Assembly (NCBI GenBank): GCA_029838215.1
Contig: JALGVI010000017.1
Span: forward strand, 1 to 64,000
Source: Candidatus Helarchaeota archaeon
GTDB taxonomy: Archaea; Asgardarchaeota; Lokiarchaeia; Helarchaeales; RDOG01
Reading direction: 5' to 3'
DNA length: 64,000 nucleotides
A program made the position numbers and the translations under genes. Below, piece after piece: positions 18,291 to 26,024 of this stretch (positions within the stretch are counted from its first letter, which is position 1; each line of letters opens with the position of its first letter). The notes beneath the pieces are model-generated. The model did no database searches. It had not been told where the DNA came from and saw only the letters and a program-made list of their open reading frames with translations.

Positions 18291-18515
18291 AAGTATAATT
18301 TCTTTTATTAACAATAAAATGTAAAAAAATTGATATGCTTCTCTAAAAAATTTGTAAAAAGCTATATAAATAAATTGAATGAATAACCGAATGAAGAGAT
18401 TTATTCCTATTTAATAAACATTTCTTTTTTTTAAGAGATTTAATTTTATAATAAATAATTTGGAATCGAAATCGAGGGGAGTCTTATATTTCAAAATTTG
18501 TATTATCCAAGTATT

Positions 18516-18540
18516 ACCCCTTCATTTCCATTGGAAGATC
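18516..18540 (+). repeat. Palindromic element, copy 2
   Basis: ACCCCTTCATTTCCATTGGA plus AGATC. TTCCA-T-TGGAA is a perfect inverted repeat around one base. It lies about 30 bases upstream of the TATA-like box of the glycerate kinase gene, a position suited to a regulator site. Confidence 0.6.
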
Positions 18541-18651
18541 AAAATTTTATATTATTTTGCTTGAAAGTTTATATTAATTTAACCGAAAGAATGAGGCATT
18601 TTAATGCATATAAAAAATAAAATGCAACTTTTAAATAATAGGAAAGGGAAA

Positions 18652-19986
18652 ATGCAAGAAATCCGGAAAATAATATTAAACTCATTAGAATTTTGTTTAA
18701 AAACAATTGATCCTCAAAGTTTAGTTCAAAAAAATGTAAGAATTAAAAAAAATATTTTAGAAATTGGTAAAATTCAATATAACTTAAAGGAAATAAATGA
18801 TATTTATGTCATTGGAGGAGGGAAAGCGAGTAAGTTAATGGCCCAGACAATATCTTCCATTTTAAATTCAAGGATAAAAAAAGGGATAATAATTGCCTTA
18901 AAAGGAACAATATTTAACAACAATATAAAAAATATAGAAGTTTGGGAAGGAACTCATCCCATTCCGTCAGAGTCGAATATTCAAGGAACCAAAAAAATGA
19001 TGGAAATTATTCAAGATCTTACTTCTAACGATTTAGTTATTGGATTAATTTCTGGAGGAGGATCGGCATTAATTAATCTTCCAGCTCATTCAATTCCACT
19101 TAAAGACATGCAAAAGTTTTATGATATTTTATTGAAACATGATCTTGACATAATAAAGATAAATACCTTACGAAAACATGTTTCTCAAATAAAAGGAGGA
19201 CAGTTGGCTCAGTTATGTTTTCCAACGCCAATGATAAACTTAATAATTTCAGATGTTTTAAACGATCCTCTTGAATATATTGCTTCGGGACCAACCTGTC
19301 CAGATACAACTACTTTTGCCGACTGCATGCAAATCATCACAAAACATCGAGTGAAGGGTATTCCTTCGTCTATCATGCAACATTTCCAAAAAGGATTAAG
19401 AAAAGAAATACCAGAGACACCTAAACCTGGAGATAAATGCTTCACTACAGTTAAAAATATTATCGTCGGAAATCTCAAAGTAGCGTGCGATTCCATACAA
19501 GAATTTTTAACTGAAAAGGGAGTGAATGCTAGCATTATTGACTATAGTTTAAGTGGAAATGTCATGCATTTAGCAAGTTATATTCACGATATAGCGAAAC
19601 GAATGCTTGACAAGCATAAACCATTTGATCCTCCGGGATATCTAATTTTTGGTGGTGAATCTACGGTAGAAATTACATGTATTCCTGGAACGGGTGGACG
19701 TAATCAAGAATTATCATTACACGTAATGAACAAATTTCAAGATGAGGATATAGAATACGTGTTTTGTTCTATTGGAACTGATGGGATTGATGGAAACTCC
19801 ACGGCAGCCGGAGCACTAATTGATTTTCAAACACCAAGAGATGCTCGCAAGAAAGGATTGCAATGTCTTTCTTTTCTACAAGATCATGATTCATATAACT
19901 ATTTTAAGAAATTGAATGATGGTTTGATCATTACAGGACCTACGGGAACAAACGTTGCAGATGTAATGGTATTGTATTTGGAATGA
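18652..19986 (+). CDS. Glycerate 2-kinase (GckA/MOFRL family)
   Basis: Phosphorylates D-glycerate to 2-phosphoglycerate. About 444 residues with the family's DUF4147 first part (VIGGGKASKLMAQ, WEGTHPIPSE, GLISGGGSALI) and the C-terminal MOFRL region (FGGESTVEI, GTGGRNQEL, SIGTDGIDGNS, AGALID, TGPTGTNVADV). I chose the ATG at 18652 because it has a purine-rich GGAAAGGG site and gives the family's usual MQEIRKI start; an in-frame ATG at 18604 would add 16 residues. Promoter region upstream carries two palindromic elements. Confidence 0.93.
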   Translation: MQEIRKIILNSLEFCLKTIDPQSLVQKNVRIKKNILEIGKIQYNLKEINDIYVIGGGKASKLMAQTISSILNSRIKKGIIIALKGTIFNNNIKNIEVWEGTHPIPSESNIQGTKKMMEIIQDLTSNDLVIGLISGGGSALINLPAHSIPLKDMQKFYDILLKHDLDIIKINTLRKHVSQIKGGQLAQLCFPTPMINLIISDVLNDPLEYIASGPTCPDTTTFADCMQIITKHRVKGIPSSIMQHFQKGLRKEIPETPKPGDKCFTTVKNIIVGNLKVACDSIQEFLTEKGVNASIIDYSLSGNVMHLASYIHDIAKRMLDKHKPFDPPGYLIFGGESTVEITCIPGTGGRNQELSLHVMNKFQDEDIEYVFCSIGTDGIDGNSTAAGALIDFQTPRDARKKGLQCLSFLQDHDSYNYFKKLNDGLIITGPTGTNVADVMVLYLE

Positions 19987-20003
19987 AAATAAAAATCCAG
20001 CAA

Positions 20004-20111
20004 TGGTGGACAGGGGGAGAATCGAACTCCCGACCTCGAGCTCTCTTCAGCATTCTTTCAAGCGGAAATGCTTCGTAAGGCTCGCATCATAACCGACTAG
20101 ACTACCTGTCC
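20004..20111 (-). tRNA. tRNA-Val (anticodon TAC) with 31-nt intron
   Basis: Acceptor GGACAGG pairs with CCTGTCC, T arm GGGAG-TTCGATT-CTCCC, anticodon stem CGAGC/GCTCG. The spliced loop CTTACGA gives anticodon TAC. An intron sits between positions 37 and 38. Discriminator A and encoded CCA (20004-20006 on the plus strand). Confidence 0.9.
20043..20073 (-). other. tRNA-Val intron, canonical 37/38 position
   Basis: 31 bases. They contain an AGCATT/AATGCT hairpin; CTT of the loop pairs with AAG before the 3' site, giving a bulge-helix-bulge with one A-G mismatch in the central helix. Mature length is 74 without CCA. Confidence 0.8.
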
Positions 20112-20223
20112 TATAATAAAATGCAAAATCCAATGAAGATCAAGATAAGATTAATCTTGAGAACACGATTTGTTTTTCAAATCGGAATTAAATATTTTCC
20201 TCTAAAACGATCATTCACAAATC

Positions 20224-20709
20224 TTATTCTGATTTTATCTTGAATGCTCGATGAATTTCATGAATTACGATGGCTGCTGTTCCAATGGTACCCAAATCGC
20301 CTTCGACATCCAAGTAAACGCTTTCTCCTAAGTCTAATTCTTTTTTCGAGAGACCGGGAGTAGAACCACCAAATACGAGTAAGACTTTTTCCTTGGTTTT
20401 TAACGATGAAGCGATTTCGATAGGATCGAATTTCTTCTTACCATGAGGTTTGGGGACGAATAATAAGATCTTTGAAGGTTTTAAGATTTCTAACACGTCT
20501 GGGAGATCTTGCAAGACGATTAGATTTTTTTGGTTCTTAATTACCATCTTGTTAACATCTGGAATGCCACTTTGAGCGGCAGATCCTACAGCTTTAGCAA
20601 TTATTATGGTCTTTAAATTAAATCCGATTATTAATTGAGTCATTTCCCGCATTTTCTGTGTTGAATATACGTTGAATAGACATGCAAGTAAGTTATCCAT
20701 TTCATTCAT
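20224..20709 (-). CDS. DUF2122-like protein (annotated RecB-family/SpoU-related in archaea)
   Basis: 161 residues. Segments such as KTIIIAKAVGSAAQSGIPDV, VLQDLPDVLEILKPSKILL and the C-terminal LLVFGGSTPGLSKKEL/GTIGTAAIVIHEIHR resemble a small archaeal family listed as DUF2122, with a SPOUT-like look at the end. No experimental function is known to me. It is a stand-alone minus-strand gene between tRNA-Val and malic enzyme. Confidence 0.6.
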   Translation of the reverse strand: MNEMDNLLACLFNVYSTQKMREMTQLIIGFNLKTIIIAKAVGSAAQSGIPDVNKMVIKNQKNLIVLQDLPDVLEILKPSKILLFVPKPHGKKKFDPIEIASSLKTKEKVLLVFGGSTPGLSKKELDLGESVYLDVEGDLGTIGTAAIVIHEIHRAFKIKSE

Positions 20710-20953
20710 TTTTATTTCAAGCCGTATGAGTTTTTTAAATCATTACGATAGACGTTTTAAAAAGATTTTGACGATAATTTTTTGAAAGAAATGAAAAGAG
20801 ATGATTAATCAAAAAATTACAAGAATTAGGTTTTAATGATTTTGTTTTCATTAAAAATCTTCCGAGAAAGATTAAAAATGGATCTTTTATGATTTAATTT
20901 GCAAGATTTTCTAATTTTGAATTTAGGAAAAAAATTTTGAATTGGTGTAAGTA

Positions 20954-22303
20954 ATGTCCGATAAGAAAATGACTACAGATGAGATTTTGGCCAAATCTCA
21001 AAAGCCTTCAAAGGATGCTCTTGAATTGCATCCGTTTTATAAGGGAAAGATACAAGTCACGGCTAAGTGTGCCATTCGTGATTTTTCAGACTTTAGCATT
21101 TGGTATACGCCCGGTGTTGCTGCTCCATGTCGAGCAATCCAGAAGGATCCTTCTTTATCATTTGAGCATACAAATCGAGCCAATACTGTTTGCGTGATTT
21201 CAGATTGCACGCGAGTTTTGGGTTTAGGGGATATTGGTGCAGAGGCAGGAATGCCAGTTATGGAAGGAAAATGTCTTTTATTCAAATATTTAGGAGGAGT
21301 AGATGCATTTCCATTATGTCTTGATACTAAAGATCCTGAGGAGTTCATTCGCATTGTAAAGGTTCTGCAGCCTTCATTTGGAGGATTTAATCTAGAAGAC
21401 ATAGCGAAGCCTAAATGCTTTCATATTTTGGACACGCTTAGAGCAGATCCTGAAGTTAAAGTTCCAGTTTGGCACGATGATCAACAAGGTACTGCGGCAG
21501 TAACTCTTGCAGGTGCCATTAATGCAGTGGACATAGTAAATAAGAAAAGAGAAGATGTCACGATTGTCTTTTTTGGTGCAGGGGCAGCAAATGTTGCAAT
21601 TTCACGCGTGATGTTTCACGCTGGGTTTGATCCCAAAAAATCAGTTTTCGTGGATTCAAAAGGGATCCTTTCCAAGGCACGTAAGGACATAAAACAAGGA
21701 ACCTATAAATGGGATCTCATTACAAGTACAAATGCAGACGATATCAGTGGAGATATTGCTGAATCATTCAAGGATAAGGATATGGCGATATGCCTTTCGA
21801 AATCGGGTCCAGACGTGGTTAAAAAAGAATGGATTTCTTCAATGGCAGAAGATTCCATCGTTTTTGCATGTTCAAATCCCATTCCAGAAATCTATCCTTG
21901 GGAAGCAAAAGAAGCTGGGGCACGAATCGTGGCTACGGGTCGAAGTGATTTTCCAAATCAGGTAAATAATTCTATGGGTTTTCCTGCAATATTTCGTGGA
22001 ACACTTGATGTGAGGGCAAAAACGATCACGGATGAGATGTGCATTGTTGCAGCAGAATCTTTGGCGAAAACTGCTGCCTTAGAAGGACTGGATGAAGAAA
22101 ACATAATACCGAACATGTCAAATAGAATTGCCTTCATCAACGAAGCCATTGCCGTTGCAGAAAAAGCAATTAGTCAAGGTGTTGCCCGGTTAAAACTTAG
22201 TAGAGATGAAATCAGACATCTTGCTGAAATGAAAATCAATAACGCTCAAGATCAAATAAAGTTATTGATGCGTGAAGGATTTATTCCAATTCCCAAGACT
22301 TAA
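20954..22303 (+). CDS. NAD(P)-dependent malic enzyme
   Basis: Oxidative decarboxylation of malate to pyruvate. 449 residues, matching the short single-domain malic enzymes of archaea and bacteria. Motifs: YTPGVAAPC with the catalytic Tyr, VLGLGDIGAEAGMPVMEGK, then the metal-binding LEDIAKP, HDDQQGTA, and the nucleotide-binding GAGAAN. SNPIPEI and the C-terminal domain follow. It sits alone on the plus strand; it probably supplies pyruvate and reducing power for gluconeogenesis or fermentation. Confidence 0.95.
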   Translation: MSDKKMTTDEILAKSQKPSKDALELHPFYKGKIQVTAKCAIRDFSDFSIWYTPGVAAPCRAIQKDPSLSFEHTNRANTVCVISDCTRVLGLGDIGAEAGMPVMEGKCLLFKYLGGVDAFPLCLDTKDPEEFIRIVKVLQPSFGGFNLEDIAKPKCFHILDTLRADPEVKVPVWHDDQQGTAAVTLAGAINAVDIVNKKREDVTIVFFGAGAANVAISRVMFHAGFDPKKSVFVDSKGILSKARKDIKQGTYKWDLITSTNADDISGDIAESFKDKDMAICLSKSGPDVVKKEWISSMAEDSIVFACSNPIPEIYPWEAKEAGARIVATGRSDFPNQVNNSMGFPAIFRGTLDVRAKTITDEMCIVAAESLAKTAALEGLDEENIIPNMSNRIAFINEAIAVAEKAISQGVARLKLSRDEIRHLAEMKINNAQDQIKLLMREGFIPIPKT

Positions 22304-22372
22304 TCATTTTAGCAAATATCTTTTTTAAAAACCGCTCTCTTTTTTTTTAAATTGTTCCTTTGCCATTTTCGC

Positions 22373-22406
22373 AAAAAAATGCTCATTTTTCCAAAAAATT
22401 GCTCAT
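22373..22406 (+). promoter_or_regulatory. Direct repeat of TGCTCAT upstream of a TATA box
   Basis: Two copies of A(5-7)-T(T)GCTCAT at 22373-22386 and 22393-22406, spaced 20 bases centre to centre, ending about 20 bases before the TATA box of the small peptide gene. The placement suits an activator or repressor site. Confidence 0.45.
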
Positions 22407-22425
22407 AACTTCGATTTTTTAGGAC

Positions 22426-22433
22426 TTTATATA
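22426..22433 (+). promoter_or_regulatory. TATA box of the small peptide gene
   Basis: TTTATATA; expected transcription start about 25 bases downstream, near 22455-22460, giving a short leader before the ATG at 22493. Confidence 0.6.
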
Positions 22434-22492
22434 CCGTTGTCAGAAAAAAAGAATCGTTCATGCACAAAACACAATCGCATGAGGTTAAAAAA

Positions 22493-22624
22493 ATGAATGC
22501 AGTCGAACAATTAAAAGAAAGCAAAATCTTGTCAATAATGACCACATTGGTGGCATTTGCAACGGGTTCTAATCTTGCAACCTCTGGAAGTGCCGGTCCT
22601 TGGGGTCCTTGGCCTTTCCCATGA
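22493..22624 (+). CDS. 43-residue Trp/Pro-rich peptide, possible RiPP precursor or signalling peptide
   Basis: The frame begins MNAVEQLKESK, continues with a hydrophobic middle (ILSIMTTLVAFATG) and ends SAGPWGPWPFP. GAGGTT lies 6 bases before the ATG at 22493; an in-frame ATG at 22460 would fall at the predicted transcription start. A TATA box upstream and an 11-T tract downstream make a self-contained transcription unit. A charged first part followed by a small-residue and Trp/Pro tail looks like leader plus core of a modified peptide, but no modifying enzyme is adjacent and I recognise no family. A minus-strand frame over the same bases lacks such signals. Confidence 0.55.
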   Translation: MNAVEQLKESKILSIMTTLVAFATGSNLATSGSAGPWGPWPFP

Positions 22625-22642
22625 AAAATTTGACCCCTTTCC

Positions 22643-22653
22643 TTTTTTTTTTT
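22643..22653 (+). terminator. T-tract terminator after the peptide gene
   Basis: A run of 11 T begins 18 bases after the peptide stop codon, as in archaeal intrinsic termination. Confidence 0.6.
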
Positions 22654-23026
22654 AATTTTCAAATTTTTTGTGAATAAGTGGATTCTCTACGTAAACTAAA
22701 TTCACATAACTTAAGTGATTCAGTTTGTGAATTAATTTTAAATAGACGAGAAAAGAATATTGACGAAATCCGACAAAAAAAGAAAACATTAGAAAGTCAA
22801 TATTGAATTATCATAAATACATCTTTACTTTATATCGGTAATTTATAGAAATTAGAAATTATTATTAATATTCACGTCAAAGTTTAGTTTTTACGTATTA
22901 ATATGGTCGTTCAAGATATTTGAACGTAGATATTAATCAGTTAATATATTTTTTATGAATCAAAGTTCACATAATTCTTATGGTTCACAATTCTTTGTGA
23001 TTAAAATTTTGTCTAATCATACTTGA

Positions 23027-23050
23027 ACCCCATAATTTCCATTGGAACTC
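23027..23050 (+). repeat. Palindromic element, copy 3
   Basis: ACCCCATAATTTCCATTGGA plus ACTC; the inverted repeat TTCCA-T-TGGAA is intact. About 180 bases upstream of the DP1 start. Confidence 0.6.
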
Positions 23051-23084
23051 GACTTATTTAGACGTTCACATATGTGAAATTATG

Positions 23085-23109
23085 ACCCCTTCATTTCCAT
23101 TGGAAAATC
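23085..23109 (+). repeat. Palindromic element, copy 4
   Basis: ACCCCTTCATTTCCATTGGA plus AAATC; identical to copy 2 over its first 22 bases. It follows the TTCACATATGTGAA palindrome by a few bases. Confidence 0.6.
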
Positions 23110-23207
23110 TTGCTACCAATAAGTTTTAAGAAATTTGAAACTTAAAATTCTAGAAAATATAATGTGAATTTTATAATCGGTCGAAAAAATCAAATAAAAC
23201 AAAAAAG

Positions 23208-23966
23208 ATGGAAATAGATTATATGGATCGCGTGAGGATAATCAAAGCGTTTTTAAACGAGGGTTTTGAAATAGATCCAGCTTTATTGAAGTTCATTCAA
23301 TATCATGATGATTCTGAATCCTGCTTATTTGAAGTATTAAATAGAGTAAAACGAACGAAGAATTTACCTTCTGTCTTGACGTTGTCCTTGATTCAAGATG
23401 GTGTTTCTTCATCAAAAGCTAATAGAAATGCCTCCATTTCATCGAAGGAATCCAGCTTATTTTTGAAAAATGTCAAGCGTTCAAGATTTCATTCTAACGT
23501 GATCATTTACAAAGACCCTACTGGACGTTCTTTCAGTACAGGTCAAGTTGAAGATTTTTCAAACCATTTTTTATTAAGATATCAGATGCTTAAAACCATT
23601 CTTCGCCAGCGTCCAGAGGCGAGAAACGCAATTTCCATCTCTAGAATTAAGTTCATCAATAATTCAGAGATTGGAATCATTGGAATGATACGATCGAAAG
23701 TAGAGAAACAATCACGAAGCATATCACTTGAATTAGAAGATGAAACTGGAAGAATTGTTGGAATAATTTCTTCAAAAGAACAGGAACTCTTGAAGAAAGC
23801 CGTTCACCTGCTAAACGATCAAGTAATTTATTGTAAGGGTCAAAAATGGAATTCTAGTTCGTTTCAAATTAAGGATTTTTTTTGGCCAGATGTTCCATTT
23901 AACAAGCAAGCAACAGGATATTGCCCTTTCCGTAAAATATTTAATAATTGCTGGGGATATCGTTGA
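23208..23966 (+). CDS. PolD small subunit DP1, N-terminal part (frame disrupted)
   Basis: N-terminal and OB-fold part of the DNA polymerase D small subunit. The first 70 residues are the helical N-terminal domain; the OB fold follows (IGIIGMIRSK, ISLELEDETGRIVGII) and ends with FFWPDVPFNK, the usual lead-in to the phosphoesterase domain. After about position 23913 the frame leaves the family and stops at 23966, while the rest of the domain continues in the +1 frame. The expected segment with motif I (SDxHxGS) between WPDVP and VKYLIIAGD is not present in any frame. Deletion with frameshift, or an assembly error. Confidence 0.75.
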   Translation: MEIDYMDRVRIIKAFLNEGFEIDPALLKFIQYHDDSESCLFEVLNRVKRTKNLPSVLTLSLIQDGVSSSKANRNASISSKESSLFLKNVKRSRFHSNVIIYKDPTGRSFSTGQVEDFSNHFLLRYQMLKTILRQRPEARNAISISRIKFINNSEIGIIGMIRSKVEKQSRSISLELEDETGRIVGIISSKEQELLKKAVHLLNDQVIYCKGQKWNSSSFQIKDFFWPDVPFNKQATGYCPFRKIFNNCWGYR

Positions 23967-24594
23967 TGGGATTGGCGTGTATAAAAATCAGGAAAATGAT
24001 TTATATATCAACGACATTAATCAGCAATATGAAAAGGTGGCTTCTTATCTAACGTCCCTCCCCGAAGACCTAACAATAATAATGATTCCTGGAGGAGCAC
24101 ATGATGCAGTTCGAAAAGCATTACCTCAACCTGCTATTCCCAAAAAACACGCACGCGATCTTTATGAAATGAAAAATGTTATAATGCTTGGAAATCCCTG
24201 TTTTTTTTCTATTCATGGAGTCGATTTCCTTGTATACCACGGTGAAGGATTGGATGATGTTATACCTGTCATTCCTGGTCTAAGTTATGAAAATCCGTGC
24301 TCTTGTATGAAAGAATTTTTAAAAAGTCGTCATTTAGCACCTTGCTATGGAACAAAAACAAGTATTATTCCCGAAAAAGAAGATTTCATGGTCATTGATC
24401 GAGTCCCTAACGTGTTGCATTGTGGACATGCCCATGTTTCAGACTATGTTGACTATCGAGGCGTGAAATTAATTAATAGTGGATGTTGGCAAGGTTTGAC
24501 TTCCTTCCAAAAAGAAAGGGGAATAACCCCTACTCCAGCAAAAATATCGATTTTGAATTTGAAGACTTTAAAGACTCAATTCATCCAGTTTTAA
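23890..24594 (+). CDS. PolD small subunit DP1, C-terminal phosphoesterase part
   Basis: Continues the DP1 gene in the +1 frame. VKYLIIAGDIVDGIGVY is motif II of the calcineurin-like phosphoesterase domain; IIMIPGGAHDAVRKALPQP replaces the usual PGNHD motif III, with Asn lost and one residue added; LVYHGEGLDD and HCGHAHVSDY give later metal-binding motifs, and STINSG-type and TPAKI segments close the fold. If expressed alone it would lack the OB fold and motif I. The ATG at 23890 is only nominal; family similarity starts at about QQDIALS. The catalytic large subunit DP2 is not in this window. Confidence 0.75.
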   Translation: MFHLTSKQQDIALSVKYLIIAGDIVDGIGVYKNQENDLYINDINQQYEKVASYLTSLPEDLTIIMIPGGAHDAVRKALPQPAIPKKHARDLYEMKNVIMLGNPCFFSIHGVDFLVYHGEGLDDVIPVIPGLSYENPCSCMKEFLKSRHLAPCYGTKTSIIPEKEDFMVIDRVPNVLHCGHAHVSDYVDYRGVKLINSGCWQGLTSFQKERGITPTPAKISILNLKTLKTQFIQF

Positions 24595-24716
24595 TTTCAA
24601 TTCGTTAAGCGATTATTTTTTATTAGAAGGAGTTTATTTTATTCCTCAAGAATATTAGATATCATGGTTGTTGGTGACCAGACCTGACGAAGAAAAAGGA
24701 AAAAGACGAAAAAAAA

Positions 24717-25226
24717 ATGCCTACAATAAAAATCATATCAACAGAAACATCAGTATCTATTCCAAAAGATAAACAAGTTTCACCTTCAGATCCTGTCTAT
24801 GATTCATTCCTTGAGAATTTGCAGAGGCGTCCTAAGAAAAGAAAATCGTCTAAAGAACTACTCTTTTCTGAATCGGAGGCTAAACCTGTTGAACCAATCT
24901 CACCTCCTTCAACTATCGATTCAATAGAAGATGATGATTTTGAAGAGGGCGAAACGGGCGAAGGTGGGATGTCAGAGGAACTTTTAAAAACAATGAAAAT
25001 GCTTGAAGAGATAAAACAAGAAAATCTGGCATCTGAAAGTAGCACAACGCTTAAAGAAGACATACCTTTGGAGATTGATGAAAGCATTCTGAAAAAAATC
25101 ACCTGTCCTTTTTGCCAAAGGTCAATACCCCTTCGTAAATTGGAATTCTTACAACAAGGATATTCTGATTATTGTCCATATTGCCATGAAATGATCCTTC
25201 CAGATCAAGTAGCAGACCAGCTATGA
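24717..25226 (+). CDS. Acidic protein with C-terminal zinc ribbon
   Basis: 169 residues. The first two thirds are low-complexity and acidic (EDDDFEEGETGEGG) and probably disordered; a helix follows, and the C-terminus has CPFCQRSIPL and CPYCHEMI, a CxxC-CxxC zinc ribbon. No family recognised. Same strand as DP1, 122 bases downstream; meets a convergent gene directly. Confidence 0.6.
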   Translation: MPTIKIISTETSVSIPKDKQVSPSDPVYDSFLENLQRRPKKRKSSKELLFSESEAKPVEPISPPSTIDSIEDDDFEEGETGEGGMSEELLKTMKMLEEIKQENLASESSTTLKEDIPLEIDESILKKITCPFCQRSIPLRKLEFLQQGYSDYCPYCHEMILPDQVADQL

Positions 25227-25526
25227 TTATCCTTTTTTTGCTTCAATCTCTTGTAGATTAAACCTTATTGAGAGATTGCCGTGTACTTTCTGGATTTTTT
25301 GCAAAATTTTTAAATAGCGCTTTCCTCGATACTTTAAATCACAAGTTTTTAAACTCGGAGAGTAAAAAATTATGAACCCATTACCATCATCATCTTTGTA
25401 AGTAATGGATGTTTCACCTGTTTCAGCATATTTTAACCGTGTTTTTATTCTGGGAAATAAAATCCCAAATTTTCCACTATACAGGTTTAGAATTAATTCT
25501 TTTATGAACTCATCAGTATGCATCAT
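25227..25526 (-). CDS. Hypothetical protein
   Basis: 99 residues, mixed alpha/beta, with a strand-rich centre (TSITYKDDDGNGFIIFYSPS, CDLKYRGKRYLKIL). No membrane segment or catalytic motif seen, and no family recognised. Its stop directly abuts the convergent zinc-ribbon gene. Confidence 0.5.
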   Translation of the reverse strand: MMHTDEFIKELILNLYSGKFGILFPRIKTRLKYAETGETSITYKDDDGNGFIIFYSPSLKTCDLKYRGKRYLKILQKIQKVHGNLSIRFNLQEIEAKKG

Positions 25527-25612
25527 GGTTATAACGGACTTGTTAAATTAGAAATTTAAATGATTTTCGTGAATATTTTCATTTTTTTATTGGGAATGTG
25601 TTTGAAGATATT

Positions 25613-25915
25613 TTAAGATGTATTTCTTACGTATCTTGAGGAATAAAATAAAACAACGCCCACTGATGCAAGAACGACAGTAGTGAGTAGATTAAATACC
25701 ATCGAAATGTAAAAATTTTGTTGTATTTCGGAGTAAATTAGGGGTAAAAACGGGAGATAACTTGCATTTATCAGAAGATAACAAAAAAGCATCGTGAATG
25801 TCAGATTTGCAACTACAAAATAGATCCAGGCAAGATTTAAGAGTATAATACCGCATTTTTGCTCAAAATAATAAATTTCCCAATCTCCTAAGAAAAATTG
25901 TTTGATCTTTTTCAT
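25613..25915 (-). CDS. Small membrane protein
   Basis: 100 residues with two long hydrophobic segments (about residues 22-50 and 70-92) and charged ends, so probably a two-helix or three-helix membrane protein. No family recognised. It follows the divergent OB-fold gene at 25998 on the other strand. Confidence 0.5.
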   Translation of the reverse strand: MKKIKQFFLGDWEIYYFEQKCGIILLNLAWIYFVVANLTFTMLFCYLLINASYLPFLPLIYSEIQQNFYISMVFNLLTTVVLASVGVVLFYSSRYVRNTS

Positions 25916-26024
25916 TTAGCATTCCTACCATCTTTTCTCTCTAAAAAATTGGTATTCAAAATTCTTTGTCTTTAAATACGCTTTTCGATAAAAAAAATTG
26001 AATTCTTATTTGAAGGTGAAATTC

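Larger units (their letters stand above)
18195..18603. other. Non-coding stretch with two copies of a palindromic element
   Basis: About 410 AT-rich bases between tRNA-Leu and glycerate kinase. No reading frame is supported. It holds two copies of the ACCCC...TTTCC.TTG.AA element (from 18267 and from 18516) and a TATA-like TTTATATT at 18568-18575 that fits transcription of the glycerate kinase gene. Confidence 0.6.
22654..23207. other. Repeat-rich non-coding stretch upstream of PolD DP1
   Basis: About 550 AT-rich bases without a supported gene. It holds several inverted repeats built on TTCACA/TGTGAA, a GTTCAA-5-TTGAAC palindrome near 22910, a perfect TTCACATATGTGAA palindrome near 23065-23078, two copies of the ACCCC/TTTCCATTGGAA element, and a TATA-like TTTATAAT near 23170 that would serve the DP1 gene. 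Confidence 0.55.

Noticed and set aside
22309-22662. 117-codon frame on the minus strand over the peptide gene
   Set aside because: Low-complexity Lys-rich start, no ribosome binding site, no family likeness; the plus strand has TATA, ribosome binding site and T-tract for the 43-residue peptide.
23880-23930. An intron as the cause of the DP1 frame change
   Set aside because: An intron would leave both exons complete, but here 40-50 family residues with motif I are missing from all frames. Deletion or assembly error fits better.
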